Shown in pieces: positions 40,199 to 49,114 of a DNA stretch of 64,000 nt (position 1 is the stretch's first letter; every line of letters begins with the position of its first letter). Position numbers and translations under genes: made by a program. The notes beneath the pieces were generated by a model. It saw nothing but the letters and a program-made list of their open reading frames with translations, was not told the origin of the DNA and ran no database searches. Source of the stretch: Bemisia tabaci (taxonomy: Eukaryota > Arthropoda > Insecta > Hemiptera > Aleyrodidae); contig NC_092799.1 in assembly GCF_918797505.1 (NCBI RefSeq), positions 12,424,295-12,488,294 on the forward strand. The letters run 5' to 3'.

Positions 40199-43100
40199 GT
40201 GAGTATTACACTATTACACCGGCATAGGCGGACCCAGACACCTGAAAAGAAGGCGCAAGGGAGGCTCGGGGGACTCGCCCTAGAAATTTTTGGATTTTTG
40301 AAGCATTTAATATGCCATTTGAGTCATTTTGTCATGAATCAGCTCACGAGAGTCGAAAGTGGAGGATACTACGAAAAAGGGGCAGCCCACGCTTATAGAT
40401 TTGTAGATTTGTTGACGTGATTGACTGGTTGTAATCAGTGTAGCTATCAGTTGCAAGTTTGGTCATCAGAATAACGGCTCATGGCTGGATGATGAAGTTA
40501 AAACTGAAGATGAACCTGGAAAAATGTACGAATCCAGGAATCACCGATGACCAGAGGGAAAATTATGTGATTGTTGAGGACGAATTCGTGACTTTTGTCG
40601 CGGAGGGAAAACTGCGCAAGTCGAAGACAGTTTTTGGATAACCTGTCGAAAGCGTGTTATTTTACACGTGAAAAATCGAGAAAAAAGAGCGATTTTAAAA
40701 GGAAGAAACGTCTCGAAGAAAGGTTTACATTATAGACATTTCTTCGAAACGTTTCTTTCTTTTAAAGTCGCTCATTTTACGTCATTACGTCAATCTCGTC
40801 AATCATGTCATTACGTATTTATATTTTTTAAAAAAGTACCTACAAAAGTAAGAGCTTCATATTCTGTGACTTTGGATAAGATTTCGATGATTCGTTGAAA
40901 GTGAAATGGTAAAATCCGAAAATTCACGCGAAAAATTTACAAGCGATCATTTGAAAATTTGAAATAGTTACTCAAAAATTAATTTGAAATCGCTTAGCTC
41001 GAATTTCCAAGCTTTTCCGTGGTAAGCGGTGTATCCCTCTAAATGTACTTGCGACGAAAAGATCGAGCGATACAACGGACTGATCACAAAATTCCACATC
41101 AGCTTAATAATATCATGTCCTGTCGACTTGGATATTTCTAGGATTGACCTGAAAATCGCTGATTGGTGCCTTGGTCTGGCTGGAACTGAGGGAGGATCAT
41201 GTCAGGGAGAGAGTTTAAGAAGTAAATTTCGCAAATTTCGACGCTGTTAATCTGGTTTGATTCATCAGTTTGAACGTGGTTTCTACAATTCTGATAGGTC
41301 AATCATGGAAATGGAGTGCTCGCATACGTGTAGATTTGATCGAGCTGAAACATGGAGCTTTTGAAAGACCACTGAACGATGACATCAGCTTGCAAAAACA
41401 AACATATGATGAACAGTGAGTACAATTCTAGTAAGGAACCTAAATATTTTAAAGTTCTGAGATCATATTTTTCTTTCATTTTCAGAAACTTCGATGTAGA
41501 GAGTCCCTCAACTAAAACAGAGTTCATCCATAGTAAGAGGGATATCCTATACCAGGTAGATACTTTTACCGATCTTTAAACATATTGACGAAAAACAATG
41601 GGACTTTATAAAAAGCAGCGTGGGTTTCCATATTTGTAAAATTTCTAAAAGCATGAATACATATGTATATACAGGATGACCCAAATGTCTTGGCTCTTGG
41701 GGCGCCGGATGTCAAGACTTTTTGTCCACCCTGCATAAAAAATATCTTTACAAAAATCGGGGAAAGATTACATTAACGTCTGTTCGCCTTCAATTTCTGC
41801 ATATAGACAATACGAGATCCCAAGTGGTCGAATAGTGGTATCGCCGTGAAATGGCACGTTCACTTGGGAGTACTCGAGACTCACATAGTAAAAAGCTTTT
41901 TACCAAACGGCATGCAAAAGGTAATATTAACGTCATGTCAGGTTGCCTTCAATTTCTATTGTAGGCATCAAAAACATTTTCATGTCGGCACCCCTTCAGG
42001 AATTAAGTCTATCAAAACCATCGGTAAACACCCATGAAACCTTTAAAAAGAGACTTTGCCGTTTCAGCCCGCTATTTTGTCAAAAATTAAGATATTGGCC
42101 TGAAATTTGTGACAAAAATTATCCTTCTTCATTATTCATCCAAAATGTGCCACAAAATAGGGGTTGCCTTTTGAAAAAAAAAGAGTTGCGGTCCCCGATC
42201 CAGGGAGACCCGAAACTTTTGGGGAATTCCAAAATTACTTTACTTTGATCCAAGAGCACTTTACAAATTCCAAGCCTGTATCTCAATTCGTTCAGAAGTT
42301 AAAGGGGTGTCCTAAGACTTTGGGTGGCCCTATATAAATTTTATTCATAAAAAATTGTATCATTGATGTGACAAGAAATACAGACACATTAAATAGGTAC
42401 ACCATGAAATTTCAGGGCTTTACAAGTCTGGTGGCGTTCAGTCATGTGATTCATGCCGGCATAAATCTTTCATTCTCGACAGTTCTACATCCTCAGCTGG
42501 ATATAACCAAGGAGCAAGCGTCATGGATTGGTACGTACGATTGAAAAACAAAAAAAATTAATTATAAAGGTACACAAGTTCATTTTACCATTAAGGAGTT
42601 GGAGAACTCGCTTCAAAAATATTTCTGGAAGATTTTATGCTCACGATTACCAAAAAATAATAATGGGAAAAAACATTGGACGTGAGTTAACGATGAGTTC
42701 AAGATTAGGTAACGTTTTTGTTACCTTTTCTTTTTTTTACGTCTGTAGATCTTGCTCATAATTGGACATAGCACTTACTAATTGCTTGCTCAGACCGCCT
42801 GGGCGTATTTTATGTTGTCGTATAGATAAGTTGTTTTAATGATACGAGTAAATAGTAAATAAAATGTACCACTTCCATATTCTTACTTCATTTTATGGTA
42901 CCAGATTAAGGCAACGTAATTTTTACCGGTTCAAAAAAGAACAACCAAAGTGAAGAAAGCCCCCACCCCGCCCGTTTTGATAGGTCGGAAAAGAGGATCA
43001 GAGAGGACAAAAAATATGTTACACACTAAAGCCTCTCACTACAACAAATCAAAGTTGATTAAAATTGGCTGAAGGAATTGCGGTTCTGGAGTTCGAAATT

Positions 43101-46100
43101 CCAAATTTGAAGGCTACTATCTTGAATTTTAAACGTGAATGGTAAAAATGTGGCATAAGGCTTAGTTGCATTATCCAAAGAGTTGAAGAGAAGAAGGTTG
43201 GCACTTTACTGGAAAGCACTGTTTTCATTGGCTCTCATGCATCTGCGGCTGTCTTGAAAAAAAACTGTGTCATTTTTCGTGCACTTACGGCTTTTACATA
43301 CGTCTCGTTTTCATTAAATTAGGATGAATTTTGCTGTTTTAGATGCCTCAGTAATTTTATCTAAAAGAGATTAGACGAATTTTTAAGAAAACACGATTTC
43401 GAAAATTTTGCACTGACGGCTCTCTTCGCTATCACGGCAGGGTAGTCTCTCCCTTCTAAAAGTAATTCAATCATCATTGCACCCACTTTAGACTAATGCC
43501 AATGCCAATTATTCTTTTCTCCCATAGCAAGTTTAGGTGCAGTCGGAACACCGGTTGGTTCAATAAGTATAGGATTCATAATGGATCGCATTGGCAGACA
43601 AAAAACCCTACTGGCAACCGCAGCCATCAATATCCTTGCGTGGTCAACTCTTTGCCTTTCTCCAGCTCAAGTCGACATCAAAATGATCTATTTAGCAAGA
43701 CTTCTAGAAGGACTCGCATCCGGTAAAACAATTTGGACTGTGGTTCAAATTTACGAATATTACTCTGTAAAAAGACCTTAGTCACATGGGGCAAATTTTG
43801 GTTCATAAATAGCATCAAAGTTATCGATCCTGGTAGGTAACATTTTGCTGATTTGAAAATCGGACTCCAATTCAAGTTACCGAATACTTCTGTAAAGAAT
43901 ACGGATCTTAATATTCTAATCAAAAATTAGGTTACTCGAACTGAGGCTCTCCAATTACTCGGGCTGAAGACTACGATGCTCCATAAGAAATCAGTGTTTT
44001 GGCTCCGTGCAGAAAGGAGAGACCCTGTATGTATATTTGTCCAAGCATTGATTTTAAGGGCCACGTGAGCAACACGGCCGGAGACAGGAGAGTCATAATC
44101 CGGCCTCGTTTTTTTATTGGAATTTCCCCTCGAAATGAGCGACACCTCATTGGGAGCACACAGCGGAGCATTGAGAGTTCGCGCTTTGCGCCTTCCATTT
44201 TGCAGATGCAACACGGACATCTATCAAGCACGAATAGTTGCATCTCTGCGTCGTTATCAACGCGCTTTTGGATGTCTTTTATTTTTGAAATTTGAGAAAT
44301 TTAAGGTTACGTTTGCTCGAAAGATACCATGATGTGTTCAAACCAATAATTTTGAAGTAAGAATAGACCAAACTGTTTAAAGGTCTCTGAAGCGCCCTAT
44401 AGGTACACGTCTGATTTGTGTCGTGTCGGGAATTTTATTTTTACCACCACCCCTAAATATAGTCCTAAATATAGCCCCTAGACATATAGTCGGATCAAAT
44501 TGACCCGACTATCTTCTCTGGGAAAGTTGCATAAACCGGACGAGTTGGGAGCGAGGAAGCTCCAGTATGTTACCGAAAAGATAAAAATGTAAAAAAAGAG
44601 TACTTCTTACCCTCAAAAACATAGATAATAAGTCATCAGAAACACAGTATTTCAATACGGATTAATATGGCCCAATTCAGTCTTTCAATATTGTGATTAT
44701 GGGCGAAGTTTCACAAGTGGATTTGGTTGACTTTTTCGTCCAAGTCCTAATGAATACATTTTTTTGAGACTCCAGTCTGAGACTCCAATCCACCAGTCTG
44801 TTGACAAAAACATTAACCGAATCCAGTCGCGAAAATTCGCCTTATGTTTGTGTTAAGTGCCTAATTCCTGCCTGATGCCTGCGACCGCATCGAGGGCCGT
44901 CAGAGTGCGGGCAGTTCCTGTAGCGCCTTCTAATAGGCGGTTATGCAACCCGTACAACGGCGAAGAGACTTAAATGCGAAGATAGGAAAGCAAACAGGAT
45001 ATTCTGAGCATATTGGAAATGTACGTTTTTATAACATTTCCAAAATATCATCACAGAATTTATTTCGTTTGGTTTTTGTGAGAATATTGTCGAAATATAT
45101 GTAAATGATGCGAAGGCGGGGAATTTTTGATGAATATTCTCCGAGGAGAAAATGCTACTTGTGTTGGGACTTAGCGGATTGAAAAAATCTAGGGCATCTA
45201 GGGTACAATGTAACCTGAAAAATTCGAGGGATTCCAATGAACTAAGCGAGGTCTCCGCCTTCGAAAACTCCAAGAATTATATGCCTGAGGAGGATCGGTA
45301 ATGTAGCATCGCGTCCATGATATTGGACTCCATGATCACCTATACATATAATGTACTTGTACTTATCTAATCTAACTTGAACTAACCTACTAATCTAACC
45401 TAAATTAACCTAACCAATGCACGTTTTTTTTTTACGAAAACACATTTTTTCGTCTTCATTTCACAAACATGGTCTTAATAAATTTTTGGACCATATGCTC
45501 GTGTATTGTCAGAGAGTACCTGCACCCCACAATTTTGGACGCTACGCTCACTTCGATTTTTCTAAAAAATTATCCCTCATCCTCATCAAAGTGAGGATGG
45601 AGTCCAATATCATGGACGCGATGCTACACAATCGGAATCCATAGAGCACATAGAGTCGTAATGTAAGCGGGTGAGCTGGCGCCACTTTTAAGCATTTTCC
45701 AGGTCCCGAATTACGAGACTCCTGTGTGACGCCGGTCACTTTTTCGATACATGATCGATTGTCTACGATACACGGGTACCCGGCCATCCGATGTAAACAA
45801 AGAGGATCGGAATCACCCATAGAGTACATAGAGTCGTAATGTAAATGGGAGAGCTGGCGCCATGTTCTGCTCGACGAATTCCGAGCCCGGTGTGCGCCGA
45901 GTTCGGGTCGCTTTTTCGATACATTTTCGATCCAACATGGCGGTGTGGAATACGTAGTAATTCCTATCTCCGTTGTTGTTGTTGTCGTCATCGGATGGCC
46001 GGGTACCCGTGTATCGCAAACAGTCGATTATGTATCGAAAAAGTGACCCGCCGTCACACAGGAGTCTCGGAATTCGGGACATGGAAAATGCTTAAAAGTG

Positions 46101-48634
46101 GCGCCAGCTCTCCGAATTACATTACGACTCTATGTACTCTATGGAATCACCACGTATTCCACACCGCCATTTTGGATCGAACGTGTATCGAAAAAGTGAC
46201 CCGATCTCGGCGCACACCGGGCCCGGAACTCGTCGAGCAGAACATGGCGCCAGCTCCATTTACATTACGACTCTATGTACTCTATGTCGGAATCCCATTG
46301 AGCTTGGATGTGTTTTGCTGGACAGGTATGACGTCGATCGCGATCGTCTACGTGGCTGAGACGACGGACAAGCACTGGCGGCCGCTGTTCCTGAGCATGA
46401 ACAGCATCGCGCTCTCCGGTGGGATCCTCCTGACGACGACCGTCGGCGTGGTCCTCGCCTGGAGGGCCTTCGCCGTCTTCTGCCTCGGCGTGAGCACCCT
46501 CTCGGCTCTGCTCAGTCTCACCCTGCCCGAGTCCCCGTCTTGGCTCGCCCAGCGCCACCCCGAACGAGCCAAGCAAGCTCTCGCCCGCCTCGTCACCGAT
46601 CCTCGGGTACGTTCACGTTTTCAGCTCCACCCTGGTAGCAGAACCATACACGGAGAAAAAAAACCTCGTGCGTGGGACCCGAAGTTTAGGTCATATGGAT
46701 CTCTGAAGTTTTCGGATTGAGCATCTGAACACTTCAGGTCTAGGTGTCGAGGTTCGGATCACACATCTGGAACTTCAGTCCTTACATCTGAAGTACTTCA
46801 GATGTGAGAACTGAAGTTTTTCGGATGTGAAAACCGAAGTACTTCAGATGTAAAAACTGAAGTTTCAGATGTGTGATCCAAACCTCAACAGCTGGACCTG
46901 AAGTGTTCAGATGCTCAATCCGAAAACTTCAGAGATCCATATGACCTAAACTTCGTGTCCCACGCACGAAGTTTTTTTCTCCGTGTAGAAGAAAAAGATA
47001 AAGATTATGTGCGAAAGTTAATTTTTTTTATATAACGCATGCCTACGAAAGTGTTAAAAGTGAACATTTTTAAGTAACCATAATGTAAAAAAAAGTCATA
47101 ATTTTCGTGAGATTTTCGCAAACATACTAAAAAACCTTCTAATTCGCGAAAAGCTCACGAAAATTATGACCTTATTTTTACATAATAGTTACATAAAAAT
47201 GTTCACTTTTAACACTTTCGTATGCATGCGTTAAATTAAAAAATTAAAAAATTGTATATAAAAAAAATTACCGTATCTAGCTTTTATCATTTTTTATACA
47301 TTATGGTCAGGTCTGAACTTCGATTTTTTTTCATATACGCGTAACACGTTTTTTATATAAAACTACCATTTAGATAATAGATATGTTTTTTTATACTTTT
47401 TTTAGAAAAACAAAAATTTGGTCTGCAACTAGGGCATGTATGAGGGTCATCCAAAAAGTAAGGTTCCCTACCTTGTATTTTCCAAACGAAAAGAGACAAA
47501 TCAAATCGGTAGAAACAACATATCTTCCATACTCTCAGAACAAGCTAGTCGTGTTTAGTCGGAAAATTGATTGATTTTAGCTGCTGTATTTCTTTCCTTT
47601 TGTAGGCTTTCGAAATCGAGTGGACATCTTTAGAACCGAAGGCACCCAAGTTATTAAAAACAAGGAAACGACTGTCACTCGATAAAAAGATTATCCGCCC
47701 TCTGGCGGTGGTCCTCATCTTGATAACGCTGCAACAACTTGTGGGGATCTACCCCACCATCTTTTACTCCCTCGAACTGTTCCAGAAAATCAACAAACGC
47801 GCCCAACAGTCAACAGAATTCAACTCAACCGAAGAAACTGCCATGATAATCCCTACTACACCTCACATTGTGACCACTCAGCTTTTCAATTCGAGCTCCT
47901 TCGAAAAAATTACAGGTTACCCGCTGAACTTAGACGCATTCAACACCAGCGCCTTAATAGACCACCAACACAACGTGAGTGCCTTCATTCAGGGGACCGG
48001 CAACCCTCACGACACTCGCGCCTTCATTCAGGGAACCGGCCTCCCGCAAGACGCAAAAGTCATCATCAACGGAACAAACCACGAGCTGGGCGATGAATTG
48101 GGCGAGATCAAAAGTAAATTTGATTTGAGGAGTGGTGCAGTGCAAGCCTTGATGGGATTGGGGATCCTTCGATTTATAACGAGCGTTAGCATGACCGCCC
48201 TGTCCAAACACCTCGGGGTCCGGACGCTCCTGATGAGCTCGAGTGTCGGGGTGGGCGTGACGGCGATCCTCTTCTCCGCCTACCAGGCCGGTTGGTGCTC
48301 TCGGTCCAGCGACGCCGTTTCCTTCGCCATCGTCCTGGCTTTCATAACCTTCGGGTCCCTGGGGCTCCTGGTTATCCCGTGGACCCTCGTCGGCGAGCTC
48401 CTACCCTTCGAGTTCCGCGGCGTCGGCCAAGGGATTGTCGTTGCCTACGCTTACGTCATCATGTCCGTTGTCGTCAAGTCCTACCCGTCCGTCGAGGACG
48501 AGCTGGGCACGTCTGCGGTTTTCGGGTTTTTCGGCGCCGTCGCTTTCCTCACCATCGCTTTTATCTACTACTTCGTGCCGGAGACCAAAGGCAGGACTAT
48601 GGACGAGATACAAGTGTACTTTCAAAAAAGGTGA
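40131..48634 (+). CDS. Tret1-like sugar transporter, gene 2 (6 exons, 585 aa)
   Basis: MFS sugar-porter family, predicted plasma-membrane sugar facilitator, tandem paralogue of the gene at 15436-34668. Joined exons (40131-40198, 41486-41555, 42416-42530, 43528-43722, 46326-46606, 47606-48634) give 1758 nt in one frame. Signatures: IMDRIGRQK after TM2, RLLEGLASG in TM4, PESPSWL after TM6, QQLVGIY in TM7 (residues 286-292; usual Asn replaced by Tyr), IPWTLVGELLP in TM10, VPETKGRTMDEI at the end. The loop after TM7 is about 110 residues, Ser/Thr-rich, with several Asn-x-Ser/Thr sequons and a 13-residue repeat. The N-terminus MGCSSGN fits an acylation site. The reading frame stays open for 117 codons after the TGA. 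Exon 1 is the least certain exon. Confidence 0.87.
40199..41485 (+). other. Gene 2 intron 1 contents
   Basis: Contains a palindrome at 40687-40773 and several short open stretches with no recognisable product. Confidence 0.45.
40687..40773. repeat. 87-bp hairpin
   Basis: GAGCGATTTTAAAAGGAAGA pairs with TCTTTCTTTTAAAGTCGCTC, and ACGTCTCGAAGAAA pairs with TTTCTTCGAAACGT. The loop is about 18 bp. Confidence 0.7.
41486..41555 (+). CDS. Gene 2 exon 2
   Basis: CATTTTCAG acceptor, ACCAG|GTAGAT donor, 70 nt, phase 2 to 0. Peptide NFDVESPSTKTEFIHSKRD then ILYQ; hydrophilic, cytoplasmic. Confidence 0.72.
41667..42337. mobile_element. Element with TACAGGATGACCCAAA ends, in gene 2 intron 2
   Basis: TATATACAGGATGACCCAAA at the left and AAGACTTTGGGTGGCCCTATATA-like at the right form an inverted pair about 670 bp apart. 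Ends of this CAGGxTGxCCCAAA kind are widespread in arthropod DNA transposons. No transposase frame is visible. It contains one dispersed hairpin motif (41764-41826, minus). Confidence 0.55.
42416..42530 (+). CDS. Gene 2 exon 3 (TM1)
   Basis: AATTTCAG acceptor, ATTG|GTACGT donor, 115 nt, the same length and phases as gene 1 exon 3. GFTSLVAFSHVIHAGINLSF forms TM1, and DITKEQASWIG is the conserved entry to TM2. Confidence 0.88.
42531..43527 (+). other. Gene 2 intron 3, no feature seen
   Basis: About 1 kb of AT-rich DNA without a bounded repeat or coding segment. Confidence 0.5.
43528..43722 (+). CDS. Gene 2 exon 4 (TM2-TM4)
   Basis: CCCATAG acceptor, TCCG|GTAAAA donor, 195 nt as in gene 1. SLGAVGTPVGSISIGFIMDR, then IGRQKT, TM3, and YLARLLEGLASG of TM4. 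Confidence 0.9.
44184..44262 (-). repeat. Dispersed hairpin motif, copy 6 (minus strand)
   Basis: On the minus strand AGATGCAAC and GTTGCATCT form a perfect 9-bp stem around TATTCGTGCTTGATAGATG. Best preserved hairpin of the set. Confidence 0.6.
45629..46290. repeat. Composite inverted repeats A-B-A'-B' beside exon 5
   Basis: Block A (about 45630-45795, with CGGGTACCCGGCCATCCGAT-type sequence) is inverted at 45990-46145. Block B (about 45810-45960, with CATGTTCTGCTCGACGA) is inverted at 46145-46290. All four blocks share ATAGAGTCGTAATGTAA and GAGCTGGCGCCA, so A and B are themselves related. The order implies two interleaved foldbacks. Confidence 0.8.
46326..46606 (+). CDS. Gene 2 exon 5 (TM5-TM6, PESP motif)
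   Basis: GCTGGACAG acceptor, CGG|GTACGT donor, 281 nt as in gene 1. IAIVYVAETTDKHWRP, TM5-TM6, PESPSWLAQRHPERAKQAL. G+C-rich like its counterpart. Confidence 0.92.
46649..46985. mobile_element. 337-bp palindromic MITE, CACGGAGAAAAAAACT ends, copy 2
   Basis: CACGGAGAAAAAAAACCTCG to GAAGTTTTTTTCTCCGTG. Same body as 37417-37798 with one internal GAAGTTTTTCGGATGTGA block fewer. It begins 43 bp after the exon 5 donor. TA on both sides may be a 2-bp duplication. Confidence 0.85.
47036..47233. repeat. Palindromic element, GCATGCCTACGAAAGTGTTA arms
   Basis: GAAAGTGTTAAAAGTGAACA pairs with TGTTCACTTTTAACACTTTC, and GTCATAATTTTCGTGAG pairs with CTCACGAAAATTATGAC. It lies in gene 2 intron 5. Confidence 0.75.
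47606..48634 (+). CDS. Gene 2 exon 6 (TM7-TM12, stop)
   Basis: CCTTTTGTAG acceptor. AFEIEWTSLEPKAPKLLKTR, then TM7 with LQQLVGIYPTIFYSLELFQK, the long extracellular loop, TM8-TM12, LVIPWTLVGELLPFEFRG and PETKGRTMDEIQVYFQKR. Stop TGA at 48632-48634. Base composition changes inside the exon: ordinary up to about 48160, strongly G+C-rich after TM8 begins. Confidence 0.92.
   Translation, partial: AFEIEWTSLEPKAPKLLKTRKRLSLDKKIIRPLAVVLILITLQQLVGIYPTIFYSLELFQKINKRAQQSTEFNSTEETAMIIPTTPHIVTTQLFNSSSFEKITGYPLNLDAFNTSALIDHQHNVSAFIQGTGNPHDTRAFIQGTGLPQDAKVIINGTNHELGDELGEIKSKFDLRSGAVQALMGLGILRFITSVSMTALSKHLGVRTLLMSSSVGVGVTAILFSAYQAGWCSRSSDAVSFAIVLAFITFGSLGLLVIPWTLVGELLPFEFRGVGQGIVVAYAYVIMSVVVKSYPSVEDELGTSAVFGFFGAVAFLTIAFIYYFVPETKGRTMDEIQVYFQKR
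47960..48075 (+). repeat. Coding 39-bp repeat (13 residues) in gene 2 loop
   Basis: In frame, HNVSAFIQ, GTGNPHDTRAFIQ and GTGLPQDAKVIIN follow each other, a 13-residue period. Position: extracellular loop between TM7 and TM8. The unit is related to the 39-bp array after the stop codon. Confidence 0.8.
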
Positions 48635-48654
48635 GACAGGCGCCTTCAAATCGG

Positions 48655-48806
48655 ACGCAGATCACCCGCACAACGCGAACTCCTTCATTTAGGAAACCAG
48701 CTACCCGCACAACGCGAGCTCCTTCATTTCGGAAACCAGCTACCCGCACAACGCGAGCTCCCTCATTTAAGGAACCAGCTACCCGCACAACGCTGGTATT
48801 TTCATT
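48655..48806 (+). repeat. 39-bp tandem array just after the gene 2 stop
   Basis: Three full units and parts of two more of a 39-bp sequence containing CAGCTACCCGCACAACGCGA and CTCCTTCATTT. In one phase the unit reads ETSYPHNASSFIS, clearly related to the coding repeat GTGNPHDTRAFIQ some 600 bp upstream. The phase continuous with the transporter frame instead reads GNQLPAQRELLHF. Confidence 0.85.
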
Positions 48807-48853
48807 TATCGAATAAGCCGTCCAAAAAAAGTCAGGGGTCTTCGCTGAAAGAA

Positions 48854-49114
48854 TATATCGACGGTGAAAGTCGGCAATCACATAACTCGTTAGCGGTGTC
48901 TGAAAATCTCCGTCTCTACGTCATTTTTTTGAAGGAGAGCAAATTGACATTTTTTCTTGAAGTTTTTGCAGAATTTTCTTCGCATTGAGAAGAAAAATCA
49001 TGACAGTTTTAAAGAATTGCCGTTGAGTAGTTTTCCATTTAAAAAATAAATTATGACAGGAAGTCTGCGACGTCGCAAACCGAGTTATGTGATTGCCGAC
49101 TTGCACCGTCGATA
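48854..49114. mobile_element. 261-bp MITE, ATATCGACGGTGAAAGTCGG ends
   Basis: ATATCGACGGTGAAAGTCGG with CAATCACATAACTCG inward, inverted at the right as CGAGTTATGTGATTGCCGAC. No clear duplication. Confidence 0.8.

Larger units (their letters stand above)
43723..46325 (+). other. Gene 2 intron 4 contents
   Basis: 2.6 kb. A copy of the dispersed hairpin motif at 44184-44262, a run of degenerate TAACCTAA-type sequence at 45368-45415, and the composite inverted repeat at 45629-46290 that ends 35 bp before exon 5. 44340-45360 shows nothing recognisable. Confidence 0.5.

Noticed and set aside
40459..41250. Open stretches resembling coding sequence in gene 2 intron 1
   Set aside because: They need frame changes to be joined, and no family was recognised.
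41298..41415. Alternative exon upstream of gene 2 exon 2 (GATAG acceptor, AACA|GTGAGT donor)
   Set aside because: It ends in the right phase, but no in-frame ATG exists and it would lengthen the tail by about 39 residues. The exon at 40131-40198 matches paralogue 1 in total length.
45368..45415. TAACCTAA-like run as interstitial telomere repeat
   Set aside because: Insect telomeres use TTAGG, and this run is short and degenerate.
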